A model generated the notes under the pieces. That model saw only the letters and a program-made list of their open reading frames with translations, did no database searches and was not told the origin of the DNA. Made by a program: the position numbers and the translations under genes. From Desulfurivibrionaceae bacterium (GTDB lineage: Bacteria > Desulfobacterota > Desulfobulbia > Desulfobulbales > UBA5123): a stretch of 60,440 nucleotides of DNA. Positions 1-8,622 of the stretch are shown here, piece by piece (within the stretch, counting starts at the first letter, position 1; every line of letters begins with the position of its first letter). The stretch spans positions 1 to 60,440 of the forward strand of contig JAQYVW010000013.1 in NCBI GenBank assembly GCA_030145325.1. The letters are read 5' to 3'.

Positions 1-2
1 CT

Positions 3-878
3 CATGTCTACAAAACAGGGCTTTTAGCCCATGAATTGGGATGCCAGAAGATTTTTGGTACGCGCGTTGTTCCATCCGTTGATTTAACTACTGCCACCGA
101 TAGTGATTTTCGCGTTAGCAAAGAAGATGCGATATCTTCCCTTGATCAGTTGGTACAGGTAAAAAAAGATACCGGGATTATGATTGGCACACTGGTAAGT
201 TATCCACTTTGCTTTCTTGACGACCTTGAGAAATATGTGGATTTGGTTGGTCGAGGGTGTCCTGGTCAATCTGGTCATTTCATGAGCATCAACACCAATG
301 GCGAAACCCATTCTTGCGTTCATCAAGAAAAAAGCTATGGGAATGTTTACGAGCTAGGCATCAAGAAGGCTTACTCAAATATGAGTATGTGGCACAATGG
401 AAGTTATCAATATAGTGGGTGTGACGGATGCGACTACCTTGGCATCTGTAAATCTGGTTGCAGAATGACCTCTCATAGTTATTCTGGAGAAATGAACGGA
501 AAAGATCCGTTTATGAAAAAAAAGAACAATTTTCGTAAACCTTATAAAATCATCACTGATGCGAGAATCTATGAAGAAATTGAGAACGGTCTACTGTTCA
601 CTGTTCCCAAAAGACTTCGCTTTAGGAAAGAAAATGGATTTTATTTGGTCAATATTCGCTGGGCAAATACAATTTCCTGTCCTCAGGAAGTTGGGGATTT
701 CTTGATTAAACACCAGGAAAACCAAAAGAAGTTTTCTCTGCACTCTCAGGATACTATCGACCGGGAATGGTTGGCGAATTTATACCTCAAAGATATTCTA
801 GAATGTGACCAAGATCTCGGCTATGGTGAGAACAAAAGTAAGCTTGGCCTGAACTCAGATATAATGATTGGTGGATAG
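3..878 (+). CDS. Radical SAM/SPASM peptide maturase, 3' part only
   Basis: The frame is open from the window edge, so the real start and the radical SAM CxxxCxxC motif lie outside; an internal TTG at 36 is not a convincing start. The visible 291 residues contain a SPASM domain that would bind auxiliary Fe-S clusters: a GCPG cysteine, then CVHQ, then the cluster CDGCDYLGICKSGC (CX2CX5CX3C spacing). Such proteins modify ribosomally made peptides. After SPASM, a C-terminal stretch around LRFRKENGFYLVNIRW resembles the PqqD-like/winged peptide-recognition modules fused to these enzymes; that part is inference. Base composition is clearly more AT-rich than the region right of 4 kb, which fits an acquired locus. 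No obvious precursor peptide is present downstream; it may lie left of the window. The family call is firm, the substrate unknown. Confidence 0.85.
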   Translation, partial: HVYKTGLLAHELGCQKIFGTRVVPSVDLTTATDSDFRVSKEDAISSLDQLVQVKKDTGIMIGTLVSYPLCFLDDLEKYVDLVGRGCPGQSGHFMSINTNGETHSCVHQEKSYGNVYELGIKKAYSNMSMWHNGSYQYSGCDGCDYLGICKSGCRMTSHSYSGEMNGKDPFMKKKNNFRKPYKIITDARIYEEIENGLLFTVPKRLRFRKENGFYLVNIRWANTISCPQEVGDFLIKHQENQKKFSLHSQDTIDREWLANLYLKDILECDQDLGYGENKSKLGLNSDIMIGG

Positions 879-1154
879 ACGTTGGCTAAGCCTATTTGTC
901 GAGTCCCGAAGTTTAGTAAACCGTTTCGACTTGACACGAGCGACATTCGTTTTAAATCACCAATCAACGTTGAATTGACGGTTGTTTAGATCGGCATTCG
1001 ATTTCGCAACATCATTTATGATTTTTTATATAAAATCTTCTTCGTTTTTTATCGAGAAAGCCCTACCCATGGACACTCCTAAGGTTAGGGGGATTGCCCA
1101 AGCTGGGGATAGATTTTTGGTTGACAGCATTGGGATCGTAAAATAACTTATTGT

Positions 1155-1182
1155 TTGTCAGAATAGATTGCCTAAATATAAT
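1155..1182 (+). promoter_or_regulatory. sigma70-type promoter for the 65-aa membrane protein
   Basis: TTGTCA (1155-1160) and a perfect TATAAT (1177-1182) are separated by 16 bp, 72 bp ahead of the ATG at 1255. It is the best sigma70 match in the 376-bp gap 879-1254. A second weaker pair, TTGACA (1121-1126) with TAACTT (1144-1149), lies just upstream. Apart from these the gap holds no convincing gene. The promoter implies that the small gene is transcribed separately from the radical SAM gene. Confidence 0.6.
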
Positions 1183-1254
1183 CCCTGTTTTTTTCGACAC
1201 AGGCATAAAAACGAATTCTAAAAAACAGTACCTTCTGAAACGAGAGGATTAGAG

Positions 1255-1452
1255 ATGGAAACCACAAAAACACAAACAAAAGTAAGCGACAAAGATGTCT
1301 CCGCAACCGAGGAAATTTCAAAGAGTACCTTGAAAACGGCGGGCTTCTTTGGAATGGGATTCAGTATCTGGGGTCTTTTTTGCTTCGCGGCGGGCCTATT
1401 AGCAGGCGGCTTACTCATCGGGTACATTCGGGCGGTATTTGGAGGCTGGTAA
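1255..1452 (+). CDS. Small membrane protein, 65 aa, unknown function
   Basis: The start ATG follows an AGAGG ribosome-binding site 8 bp upstream and a strong promoter at 1155-1182. Residues 1-27 are polar and charged (many K, T, S, E, D). Residues 28-65 are hydrophobic and glycine-rich, ending in GYIRAVFGGW, so one or two membrane passes are likely. The protein has a single cysteine. I recall small membrane proteins of this general look in deltaproteobacteria, but no function. It lies downstream of a radical SAM/SPASM maturase, yet its own promoter, long hydrophobic segment and lack of a Cys-rich or repetitive core make it a poor candidate for that enzyme's peptide substrate. A strong hairpin follows at 1523-1588. 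That it is a real gene is likely; its role is unknown. Confidence 0.65.
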   Translation: METTKTQTKVSDKDVSATEEISKSTLKTAGFFGMGFSIWGLFCFAAGLLAGGLLIGYIRAVFGGW

Positions 1453-1522
1453 ACAGTATCGACCTGACCGTTATCGGTTTTGCAGAAATAGCTGTCAGCT
1501 CAAATCCATCTAATTAGTATCT

Positions 1523-1588
1523 AAAATGGGGCCTGATTTATTTTTTAGGGATGCTTCTAACTCTAAAAACAAATCAAGGCCCCATTCT
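1523..1588. terminator. Long hairpin, probable bidirectional terminator
   Basis: Arms 1523-1548 and 1563-1588 pair over about 25 bp with few mismatches around a 14-nt loop. The outer part is GC-rich (AATGGGGCC with GGCCCCATT) and the inner part is a T run facing an A run. It sits between two convergent genes, so it can stop transcription from both sides. Its arms are longer than a usual intrinsic terminator, so a small palindromic repeat element is the alternative reading. Confidence 0.6.
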
Positions 1589-1623
1589 TCAACTTCACCA
1601 CCACGGTGAACCTCTCGCCCCCC

Positions 1624-3879
1624 CTACCTCTTTTGCACCCAGAACCGATACATGCTAACAAAGATGTCAGGATTCTCTTGCTCAAAGAGATCCCAATTGG
1701 TCAGATTAATCGCGGCCTGATCCTCGGGAAAGCGCTGGCGGTAACTGTCCAACACCACCTTATCGATCTCAAACCCCAAGAAATCCAAGCACTGTTCTTG
1801 GAGAAAGGGGGCAATATCCGTGAGCGTCAGACAATGTTCCTGGACATGAAAAAGAAGATCCCGGCAGGCACTGGTACTGAAAAAATCAATTACATTGACC
1901 GCCATGCCAAGATTGTCGCTTTTATCTAAATCGATCAAATCCTGACGGCAACGACGAATATCCTCAGAGGTAGAACCATAGCCTTGTTCCGCAATAATGG
2001 CACGAACGCGGGTAACTTCTCGCCGCGCAATTTTGCTGTAAAACCCGAGCTTCATCAACCCTCCAGGGCGTAACAACGACAGCAACACCTTCCACCCCGC
2101 CCACGGATCGGCCAAATGATGAAGCACCCCACCTGACTCAATTAAATCGAACCGCCGATGGATCTCACCTAGCTTAAGAATGTCTGCTTGGGCATATTCG
2201 ATGCCAGAGAAACCCATTTCCAATGATTTCCTCATGGCATAGGCAAGGCTGGCAAGACTCAGATCAATAGCCAACACCCTTGCCCCCTGAAAACGTGCGG
2301 CGACCTGGATTGAATGATGCCCCGTGCCGCATCCAGCAACCAGGATCTCTGTCTCAGCATTGGTTTTCCCCAATGGACGAGGGGAGGCCAATGGAAAAGT
2401 CGAGTGGGTGAACTGATCAAGGCTCAAAGGGGCCGGTAGACTAGCATTTACCCAACGTGGATATGGATTTTCCTCATACATGCTGCGTACCGTTTGCGAC
2501 ACCCCCTCATTTATGGTGGTCAGACAGGGTATGGACTGGCAAAGTCGCCGTTCAGTTAGGGGGTTCCGGACCTGTTGGGCCAGTACGGCATCGACGCAAC
2601 TAAAGCCGTTAATATCTAGTAAAGGCTCAGTTTCAGGCAAAGAATAAAGCGGAAAATACATCGCGACGGCAATAAGTTTGAGCAAGGGAATATCTCTACC
2701 GGTGGCAAGCAAAGCTACCAGTCCGTCTTTCAATGCCGTTGCCTGTTTTTTTTCCTCATCGGTACAGACATAGAGATACTCGTTGACAAAGCACTGCTGC
2801 GCCAAGGCACAGGTGAAGCACAAAACCTGCTCGAGATCAGAGGGGGCGAGGAGGTCACTCTGCAAAGCCACCTCCAGCATAATATACCGCGTCATGGTCA
2901 AGAATCGCTCCAGAGGGACACCATAAATCGGCGCTGCCACCAACAGGGCATGAAGCAACGGATCGCTGATCACGGCAGCAAAACCGTCGGCGCCGAACAA
3001 ATCCTGCCCTGGTAGTCTTGTGGGCCAAGCCTGCAAGGCTCGATCTATGGACTGACTTATGCCGGGAGTGTGTTGCAGAAAATGCGTTGCAGTTGGCAAA
3101 ATCGCTACTCCCCACCATTCAGTCAGTGCCTTGACCATGATCGGGCGCACCCGAGGATCTATCTTTGCAAAGCGCAAGGGGCTAATAATACTAACAAAGT
3201 GTTTTTTGGTGGCTTCACTTTCCTCAATCTGCAAGGAACGCAAAATAAAGTCAAGCGCCAGAAGCCTTTCGCCCTTGGCAACCATGAGGATGGCTAGTTG
3301 ATTGAGAACCCCTGGCAGGAGAGGGTTAAGCGCCAACGCTTGCCGATAACTAATTTCAGCCTCTCTGGTGCGACCTTGCTTATTCTCCAGGTTGCCAAGA
3401 TTGACAAACAACTGCGCATCATTTGCATTAAGTGCAATCGCCTGCCTAAAACAGTTTTCCGCCTCAACCATTTCCCCTTTTCTGAGCAATACACAGCCAA
3501 GGTTGTGAAGGGCTGCAACCAGTTCCGGTTCGATAGCCAATGCTTGCCGAAGGCACTTCTCTGCTCCATCCAGACGATTCAGAGTCATTAACGCCTGACC
3601 AAGATTACACCACACCGGTGACTCTTGAGGAAGTAATCGAGTTGCATTTTCCAGCGGAATTATTGCCGATTCAGACTTTCCCTGCACAATAAGCACCGTG
3701 CCTAGTACTTGCCATCCGAAGCCATGATCGGGATAACGTTGGGTCAACTCCCCAGCGAGTTTTTCTGCTGCAACCAATTGAGACGTCTCATACAATTCAA
3801 GCAGGTCTTGTATTTTCTGAGGACTAGGTGCGGTACTTATCGATGAGGAATGCTGCTCGAGACTTTTTTTCGGCTTCAT
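1624..3879 (-). CDS. TPR-repeat protein with class I SAM methyltransferase domain
   Basis: 751 aa. Residues about 25-200 hold several tetratricopeptide repeats (LGQALMTLNRLDGAEKCLRQ and AEISYRQALALNP are typical). A long helical middle follows. Near residue 466 is the MYEENPYPRW motif seen in a family of TPR-linked methyltransferases, and at about 511-521 is the SAM-binding motif I, ILVAGCGTGHH, followed by the acidic motif VLAIDLS. The TPRs suggest a protein or peptide-bearing partner; the methyl acceptor cannot be read from sequence. The gene is alone on the minus strand, divergent from the NtrC-type regulator at 4314. The start is ATG with only a distant GAGG upstream. The domain call is secure; the function is not. 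Confidence 0.85.
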   Translation of the reverse strand: MKPKKSLEQHSSSISTAPSPQKIQDLLELYETSQLVAAEKLAGELTQRYPDHGFGWQVLGTVLIVQGKSESAIIPLENATRLLPQESPVWCNLGQALMTLNRLDGAEKCLRQALAIEPELVAALHNLGCVLLRKGEMVEAENCFRQAIALNANDAQLFVNLGNLENKQGRTREAEISYRQALALNPLLPGVLNQLAILMVAKGERLLALDFILRSLQIEESEATKKHFVSIISPLRFAKIDPRVRPIMVKALTEWWGVAILPTATHFLQHTPGISQSIDRALQAWPTRLPGQDLFGADGFAAVISDPLLHALLVAAPIYGVPLERFLTMTRYIMLEVALQSDLLAPSDLEQVLCFTCALAQQCFVNEYLYVCTDEEKKQATALKDGLVALLATGRDIPLLKLIAVAMYFPLYSLPETEPLLDINGFSCVDAVLAQQVRNPLTERRLCQSIPCLTTINEGVSQTVRSMYEENPYPRWVNASLPAPLSLDQFTHSTFPLASPRPLGKTNAETEILVAGCGTGHHSIQVAARFQGARVLAIDLSLASLAYAMRKSLEMGFSGIEYAQADILKLGEIHRRFDLIESGGVLHHLADPWAGWKVLLSLLRPGGLMKLGFYSKIARREVTRVRAIIAEQGYGSTSEDIRRCRQDLIDLDKSDNLGMAVNVIDFFSTSACRDLLFHVQEHCLTLTDIAPFLQEQCLDFLGFEIDKVVLDSYRQRFPEDQAAINLTNWDLFEQENPDIFVSMYRFWVQKR

Positions 3880-4313
3880 ATAATTTCCATTGCCTCAGAG
3901 GAAGAACAATTTACTTAAGTAAGAAGTATCACCTTGCTCAATCACAAGGCGGCAGACTGGTTACAAGGTTTTAGCTTGGCAAACCATTAAATTACGGCAG
4001 CACCAAGACCAAGAGAGTAAATTAGCGAAAGAGAAAATGAGGCCAGACCTGCCCTTCTATCCACGTTAACCTGCATCTCCAAACTTCTCGAATTTTTCAC
4101 TTCATCCGCTATCTATCCACCCATCACTTTTACTTTATCTGGTTGGTTTTGTTGAATAGGAATTTATCTGATTTCTTGACAACCGGCCCTTAGCGTACTA
4201 ATCAAAAGGATTGGGTAAAATATGTCCACCATGGTCCTCATTGTCGGACCATTCGTGAGCATACTAAATTGCAATCGATTTACTAACAATAATGTAGCCT
4301 GCGGTCAGAAGTC
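3880..4313. other. 434-bp divergent intergenic region
   Basis: This lies between the minus-strand methyltransferase gene and the plus-strand regulator at 4314 and must carry promoters for both. On the plus strand a TTGACA occurs at 4176-4181, but no good -10 box lies at the right distance (TAAAAT at 4216-4221 is too far). I found no -24/-12 sigma54 box, no small gene and no RNA structure I could name. Confidence 0.4.
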
Positions 4314-5708
4314 ATGGAAGAGAATAGCAATAAACAGCCACAAATAGTTATCCTTGATGATGAGGTGGTCACTGTTCGCCGCCTAGTTCATGCTTTAAAA
4401 CGCGACGGCTATCACACCGAAGGGTTCGTCGATACTGCCGAGGCCATGGGGCGTATTCGCCAGTCTCCGCCCGATGTTCTGATTATGGACGTTCATCTCC
4501 AGGGCGCTGACGGCGTTGATCTCATGCAACGGCTGCATCCCCTTATCCCAGATACCGCTGTGATACTCATCACCGGCTATGCCTCCATTGATAATGCCGT
4601 AGATGCCACCAAGAAAGGGGCATTCCATTATCTGGCCAAGCCTTTTCGTTTGGAAACCTTACGGGCAGTTATTGCCGAAGCCTTGCGGCACGTAACGGAA
4701 TCAGCTTCTGACGACGATGCGACCAAAAGCAAAGGCAAGTCGGATCGTTTTGGCGATATCATTGGTGCATCTCCACCAATGCGGGCCATTTTTAAGACCA
4801 TTGCCCAAGTTGCGCCAGTGGATTGCAATGTCCTGATCAGCGGCGAATCCGGCACCGGCAAGGAGTTGGTAGCCCGCTCTCTACACCAGAACAGTCCTCG
4901 CGCCAACGCTCCGTTTGTCCCTTTTAACTGTGGCGCTTTTGCCGAAGATTTGGTCGCCAATGAACTTTTTGGTCACGAAAAAGGCGCATTCACCGGGGCG
5001 GAAAGTACCCGCTGGGGATTGCTGGAGTCTGCCAATGGCGGTACGGTTTTCCTTGATGAAGTTGGCGAGATGCCACTATCCATGCAGGTTAAGCTGCTCA
5101 GGGTTATCCAAGAACGAACCTTTTTGCGAGTGGGCGGTGTGAAACCGGTGGGACTTGATGTCCGTTTTATTGCCGCTTCCAACCAAGACATGGAGAAGAT
5201 GATCGCCACCAATGCTTTCCGCCAGGATCTCTATTTCCGGCTGAAGGTGGTGATGATCGACATGCCCCCTCTGCGCAAGCGGCAGGAGGATATTCCCGCT
5301 CTGCTGGTTCACTTTGCTGATTATTTTGCCAAACAATTCGGTAAACCGCAGCCCAAAATAGCCGATGAATTTTTGACTGCTTTGATGGATTACTCCTTCC
5401 CCGGTAATGTTCGAGAGTTGCAGCATATTGCCGAGCGAGCGGTGGCGCTTTCTCGGGCCGGAATCCTGCGCATAGCCGATCTGCCACCAGACCTTTCCCT
5501 TGGCGACGCCAAGCCGGTTCCCGCTGACGAAGCGGTACAACCCCTGAAAGCGTTGGAAAAAGACCATATCTATGAAGTGTATCGCCAATCCGGTTTTAAT
5601 CAGAGTGAAACCGCCCGGATGCTGGGGATTTCCCGCACCACCCTTTGGCGCCGTCTACACGAGTTCGACCTCATGCCGCCCAGAAAGAATCGCCTCAACA
5701 AGTCGTAG
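4314..5708 (+). CDS. NtrC-family sigma54-dependent response regulator
   Basis: 464 aa with the full NtrC layout. A receiver domain spans residues 10-125 with phospho-acceptor Asp59 (LIMDVHL), the switch Thr in LITGYA and Lys in LAKPF. An AAA+ domain spans about 150-390 with Walker A GESGTGKE at 177-184 and the sigma54-contacting GAFTGA loop at 224-229. A Fis-type helix-turn-helix lies at about 415-460 (NQSETARMLGISRTTLWRRL). It therefore activates sigma54 promoters when phosphorylated. The next gene downstream has an excellent -24/-12 promoter (6181-6197) preceded by paired 19-bp inverted sites, the likely targets. The kinase at 11819 is the natural partner, by synteny. The start codon lacks a strong Shine-Dalgarno. 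The target assignment is inference; the family is certain. Confidence 0.95.
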   Translation: MEENSNKQPQIVILDDEVVTVRRLVHALKRDGYHTEGFVDTAEAMGRIRQSPPDVLIMDVHLQGADGVDLMQRLHPLIPDTAVILITGYASIDNAVDATKKGAFHYLAKPFRLETLRAVIAEALRHVTESASDDDATKSKGKSDRFGDIIGASPPMRAIFKTIAQVAPVDCNVLISGESGTGKELVARSLHQNSPRANAPFVPFNCGAFAEDLVANELFGHEKGAFTGAESTRWGLLESANGGTVFLDEVGEMPLSMQVKLLRVIQERTFLRVGGVKPVGLDVRFIAASNQDMEKMIATNAFRQDLYFRLKVVMIDMPPLRKRQEDIPALLVHFADYFAKQFGKPQPKIADEFLTALMDYSFPGNVRELQHIAERAVALSRAGILRIADLPPDLSLGDAKPVPADEAVQPLKALEKDHIYEVYRQSGFNQSETARMLGISRTTLWRRLHEFDLMPPRKNRLNKS

Positions 5709-6001
5709 GGATTCTGGCAAAAAACTTTTCTGTTCTGCATATCTATATAAATAGATACCTGCTCATTTGCTCACCCTCGTCTGCATTTTTTCAACTTGTC
5801 ACTCCTTGCCCTCAGCCAGATAAAAGCGCTGGTAAGAAGCCGAAAATTACAAATCGGCAAGCTGTTGCAGTTCCCCTCTCCATATCTTTTTTAATGTGGC
5901 CTTCTGTTCTGTTGCCAGTGGGATGGGGAGCGTGGTGCCTCTACGAATTATTCTCTCTGCAGTATCCCCTTTTTCACGACCTTGCCCATGCCCCCGTCGC
6001 G

Positions 6002-6085
6002 CTGTTTCAGAACGGGACAGTTGTTTCACGGTCAAAAAGTCCACGATTTCAACACTATCAAAAATACTGTGTCGTTCTGAAACAG
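6002..6085. promoter_or_regulatory. Paired inverted 19-bp operators, probable enhancer sites of the sigma54 regulator
   Basis: Site 1 (6002-6020) reads CTGTTTCAGAACGGGACAG. Site 2 (6067-6085), read on the minus strand, is CTGTTTCAGAACGACACAG: 17 of 19 bases are the same in opposite orientation. Each is itself an imperfect palindrome (CTGT...ACAG). A further TGTTTCA half-site lies at 6022-6028. The centres are about 197 and 132 bp before the start predicted from the sigma54 box at 6181-6197, the usual range for enhancer-binding proteins. The gene just upstream encodes such a protein. The rest of the gap 5709-6181 shows nothing else. Confidence 0.65.
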
Positions 6086-6180
6086 TTTCCGCAAAGAATA
6101 AACCTATCTTTCCGATCCTTTTTTTAAAACTTTCCTTGCGAAATCAGCCTTTTACTTGAGCAACCAATTATTATTGTTGC

Positions 6181-6197
6181 CCGGCACAACAATTGCT
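6181..6197 (+). promoter_or_regulatory. sigma54 (-24/-12) promoter
   Basis: The sequence CCGGCACAACAATTGCT matches TGGCAC-N5-TTGCW: the GG (6183-6184) and GC (6195-6196) dinucleotides are exactly 10 bp apart. The predicted transcription start is about 6208, giving a 32-nt leader with AGGAGG (6224-6229) before the GTG at 6240. Paired operators lie upstream at 6002-6085. The box lies inside the longest possible reading frame of the next gene, which rules out the upstream TTG at 6156 as its start. Confidence 0.8.
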
Positions 6198-6239
6198 CAT
6201 AGACAGCCTGAAGTTAACGTATCAGGAGGGACAGGAAGT

Positions 6240-6767
6240 GTGAAGGCTTTGGGGAAACAGTTCGAGGAAGCAGGGATTGCTCTATTGATTAAGGGCAATT
6301 CAGCGGATCTGTGCGCCAGCCTGCATGCTTTTGAGCTTGCCAAGAGAACCGACAAGATCGTTCATGCCTTGATCCTTGGTCGCGACAGGGGAGCTGTCCC
6401 GGCTGGATCGAACGTTAAGGACGTCGGAGATCGTTTTCAAGATCCGATCTTGCTTGCTGCTTGGCTGGGGCAAGCAGAGGGGTTGCGAGTTTGCTGGCAT
6501 ACCTTGCTTGACGCTGCCGATGAGGAGTTGCTTGATTTTTTCAGGGCTCACCGCATCTTTTGTTTGATTGCTGGCGCTCGTTCGAAAAAAGCCATGCAAA
6601 GTAAGACTCGTTGGCTGGAAGGTTTGCGAAGCAAGTTGCTCAATGATGCGCACTGGTATCCTCGTGCTTTCTGGGTGCTGGTAACCGAACCATGGGACAG
6701 CACGATGTTTGATCGGGTTGTACAACAACTGTCTTCCCAGGAAAATGGGACGGCAGAGATGGTTTAA
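6240..6767 (+). CDS. Universal-stress-protein-like alpha/beta protein
   Basis: 175 aa from GTG 6240, chosen because AGGAGG lies 10 bp upstream and the sigma54 box lies before it; an in-frame TTG at 6156 would be upstream of the transcript. The chain alternates predicted strands and helices (KIVHALILGRDRG, GLRVCWHTLLD, IFCLIAGARSKKAM, AFWVLVTEPW), which recalls the Rossmann-like universal stress fold, but I see no clear GX2GX9G ATP motif, so nucleotide binding is doubtful. It is cytoplasmic: no signal peptide or membrane segment. As the first gene of the sigma54-driven operon, 37 bp ahead of the TauE/SafE transporter, it probably belongs to the same response. The family is tentative; the gene itself is well supported. 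Confidence 0.6.
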   Translation: MKALGKQFEEAGIALLIKGNSADLCASLHAFELAKRTDKIVHALILGRDRGAVPAGSNVKDVGDRFQDPILLAAWLGQAEGLRVCWHTLLDAADEELLDFFRAHRIFCLIAGARSKKAMQSKTRWLEGLRSKLLNDAHWYPRAFWVLVTEPWDSTMFDRVVQQLSSQENGTAEMV

Positions 6768-6804
6768 ACACTTATTTTAATTTTTTTTTATGGAGGAAGA
6801 AACA

Positions 6805-7731
6805 ATGTTCATGTATTTACCAATCGCCCTGACCAGCGTAAATTATATGGTGGTCATGGGGCTGGGGCTCTTCGTGGGGCTGCTTTCCGGCCTGTTTGGA
6901 GTTGGTGGCGGCTTCTTGATGACGCCACTACTGATGATGATCGGCATTCCGCCGACCATCGCTGCCGCCACTGATGCCAACCAGATTGTCGCTGCGTCCG
7001 CATCCGGCACCTTGGCCCATTGGCGGCTTGGCAATGTCGATTTCAAGATGGGTCTGTATCTACTGGTTGGTGGTTTCATGGGTGGCGCCGGTGGTGTCCA
7101 AGTTATCAAGATCCTCCGGGCCACAGGTGGCGCGGATTTCCTGATTAAGATGACCTATGTGGTCATGCTGGGACTAGTAGGAGCTTTCATGTTTGTGGAA
7201 AGCCTCAACGCCATGCGCAAGAACAAGGCTACCGCTGGTGGCGCTCCGGAAGCAGCTCCAGTCAAGAAGTCCGGCGGTTTATTGAGCAAGTTGCCCATGC
7301 AGACTGTTTTTGAAAAATCAGGGGTTACCCATTCCGCTATCTTGCCCGTTGCTCTCGGCACCTTTGTTGGTGTTTTGGCGGCGATCATGGGCGTTGGCGG
7401 TGGTTTCCTGATGGTACCGGTGATGATCTACATGCTCCGGATGCCCATGCATGTTGTGGTTGGCACCAGCCTTTTCCAAATCATGTTCACCTGTACCGAG
7501 GTTACTTTCCTCCAGGCGTACAGTAACCATACCGTTGATTTTCTTCTGGCCCTGCTGCTATTGGTTGGGTCGGTTTTTGGCGCCCAGATCGGCACCATCC
7601 TTGGCCGTAAACTGCAAGGCGAACAATTAAAGATACTTCTTTCCATCCTTGTTTTAGCGGTAACCGTAAAAATTATTCTGGAGCTGGTCATGGAACCGAC
7701 GCTCCTGCTCGCATATGCTGGAGGACACTGA
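6805..7731 (+). CDS. TauE/SafE (TSUP) family membrane transporter
   Basis: 308 aa from ATG 6805, which has GGAGGA 7 bp upstream; an ATG at 6790 overlaps that ribosome-binding site and is rejected. It is a polytopic membrane protein of about eight helices in two homologous halves, each opening with the family signature: GLLSGLFGVGGGFLMTP near residue 25 and GVLAAIMGVGGGFLMVP near 189. A polar cytoplasmic loop (NKATAGGAPEAAPVKKSGG) joins the halves. Characterised family members move sulfite, sulfoacetate or related small anions, often outward; the substrate here cannot be read. It ends 2 bp before a TIGR02186 protein, and I know that pairing from other genomes, so the two probably act together. 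Confidence 0.9.
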   Translation: MFMYLPIALTSVNYMVVMGLGLFVGLLSGLFGVGGGFLMTPLLMMIGIPPTIAAATDANQIVAASASGTLAHWRLGNVDFKMGLYLLVGGFMGGAGGVQVIKILRATGGADFLIKMTYVVMLGLVGAFMFVESLNAMRKNKATAGGAPEAAPVKKSGGLLSKLPMQTVFEKSGVTHSAILPVALGTFVGVLAAIMGVGGGFLMVPVMIYMLRMPMHVVVGTSLFQIMFTCTEVTFLQAYSNHTVDFLLALLLLVGSVFGAQIGTILGRKLQGEQLKILLSILVLAVTVKIILELVMEPTLLLAYAGGH

Positions 7732-7733
7732 TC

Positions 7734-8525
7734 ATGGTAGGTACTAAAATTTCAACGAACGGCCTTTTTTCTTTCCTGGCTGGAATTCTTTTTGTCGTCA
7801 TGGCGCTGCCTGCTGCCCAGGCGCAGGCACTTTCCTGCAAGGTTGCCCCCAACGATATTCCTATCAATCTTATGTACAATGGCGCCACCCTTACCATTAC
7901 TGGTGTCAGTGCCCCCGGTGATGACCTTATCGTCAAAGTTAGTTCAGAAACCACTGACGTACATTTGAAGTACAAGGGCAAGGCCAGCGGCTTGTTCTGG
8001 ATGAAGATGGGCGGGATGGAATTCAAGAATGTGCCCAATATCTACATGCTTTACAGCACCGGCTCCATTGACACCCTGCTGAACGCCGACGGTCGCACCG
8101 CGAACATGATCGGCTATGACGCCATCCGGGCCGGAGTGGAAATGGAACGTTCCGACGGCACGGAAGTAGAGGCTAAATGGTTTGAAGAATTCCTGAAGTT
8201 TAAGAAGACGGAAGAGCTCTACCTCTCTAAGGAGGGCTCCATCGTCCGTAAGCAAGGTGCAACAGACAACACCTACTCCCTCACGGTAGACTGGCCTTTT
8301 CAGGCCCCGCCGGCAACGTACACCGTTGATGTTCTGGCGGTGCGTGATGGCAAGGTAGTTGACAAGAGCAGCGCTCCCTTTACGGTTGCTCAAGCCGGAA
8401 TCGTTAAACAGTTGTCCGGGATGGCCTTCAACAATTCCGCCCTGTATGGTTTCGTGGCAGTAGTTATCGCCATGGTTGCTGGTTTTGCAGTGGGTGCGGT
8501 TTTCAAGGGTGGCGGCAGCCATTAA
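7734..8525 (+). CDS. TIGR02186 / Alph_Pro_TM family membrane-anchored periplasmic protein
   Basis: 263 aa with a cleavable-looking signal peptide (residues 1-31, ending ALPAAQAQA), a beta-rich periplasmic region, and one C-terminal membrane helix at about 234-257 followed by FKGGGSH. The pattern (ITGVSAPGDDLIVKVSS, then GLFWMKMG, then VPNIYMLYSTG) is that of the TIGR02186 family of unknown function. Its gene starts 2 bp after the TauE/SafE transporter stop, with GGAGG 10 bp ahead of the ATG inside the upstream gene's end, so the two are translated from one message. A role as extracytoplasmic partner of the transporter is inference from synteny; no enzymatic motif is visible. Confidence 0.85.
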   Translation: MVGTKISTNGLFSFLAGILFVVMALPAAQAQALSCKVAPNDIPINLMYNGATLTITGVSAPGDDLIVKVSSETTDVHLKYKGKASGLFWMKMGGMEFKNVPNIYMLYSTGSIDTLLNADGRTANMIGYDAIRAGVEMERSDGTEVEAKWFEEFLKFKKTEELYLSKEGSIVRKQGATDNTYSLTVDWPFQAPPATYTVDVLAVRDGKVVDKSSAPFTVAQAGIVKQLSGMAFNNSALYGFVAVVIAMVAGFAVGAVFKGGGSH

Positions 8526-8622
8526 GGAGCAGTTATTTTTGTCACCGCAGCAGAGGACATATCCTTCCGATCCTGTTATACTCGTTTCATAGTTAAACAG
8601 AAACTTCGGGAGGATATCTCTT

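Noticed and set aside
1018-1146. 42-codon frame between the radical SAM gene and the small membrane protein
   Set aside because: No ribosome site and no family signal; a possible precursor peptide was considered but has no Cys-rich or repeated core.
6156-6239. In-frame TTG at 6156 as start of the stress-protein-like gene
   Set aside because: The sigma54 box and predicted transcription start lie inside this stretch; the GTG at 6240 has AGGAGG at the right distance.
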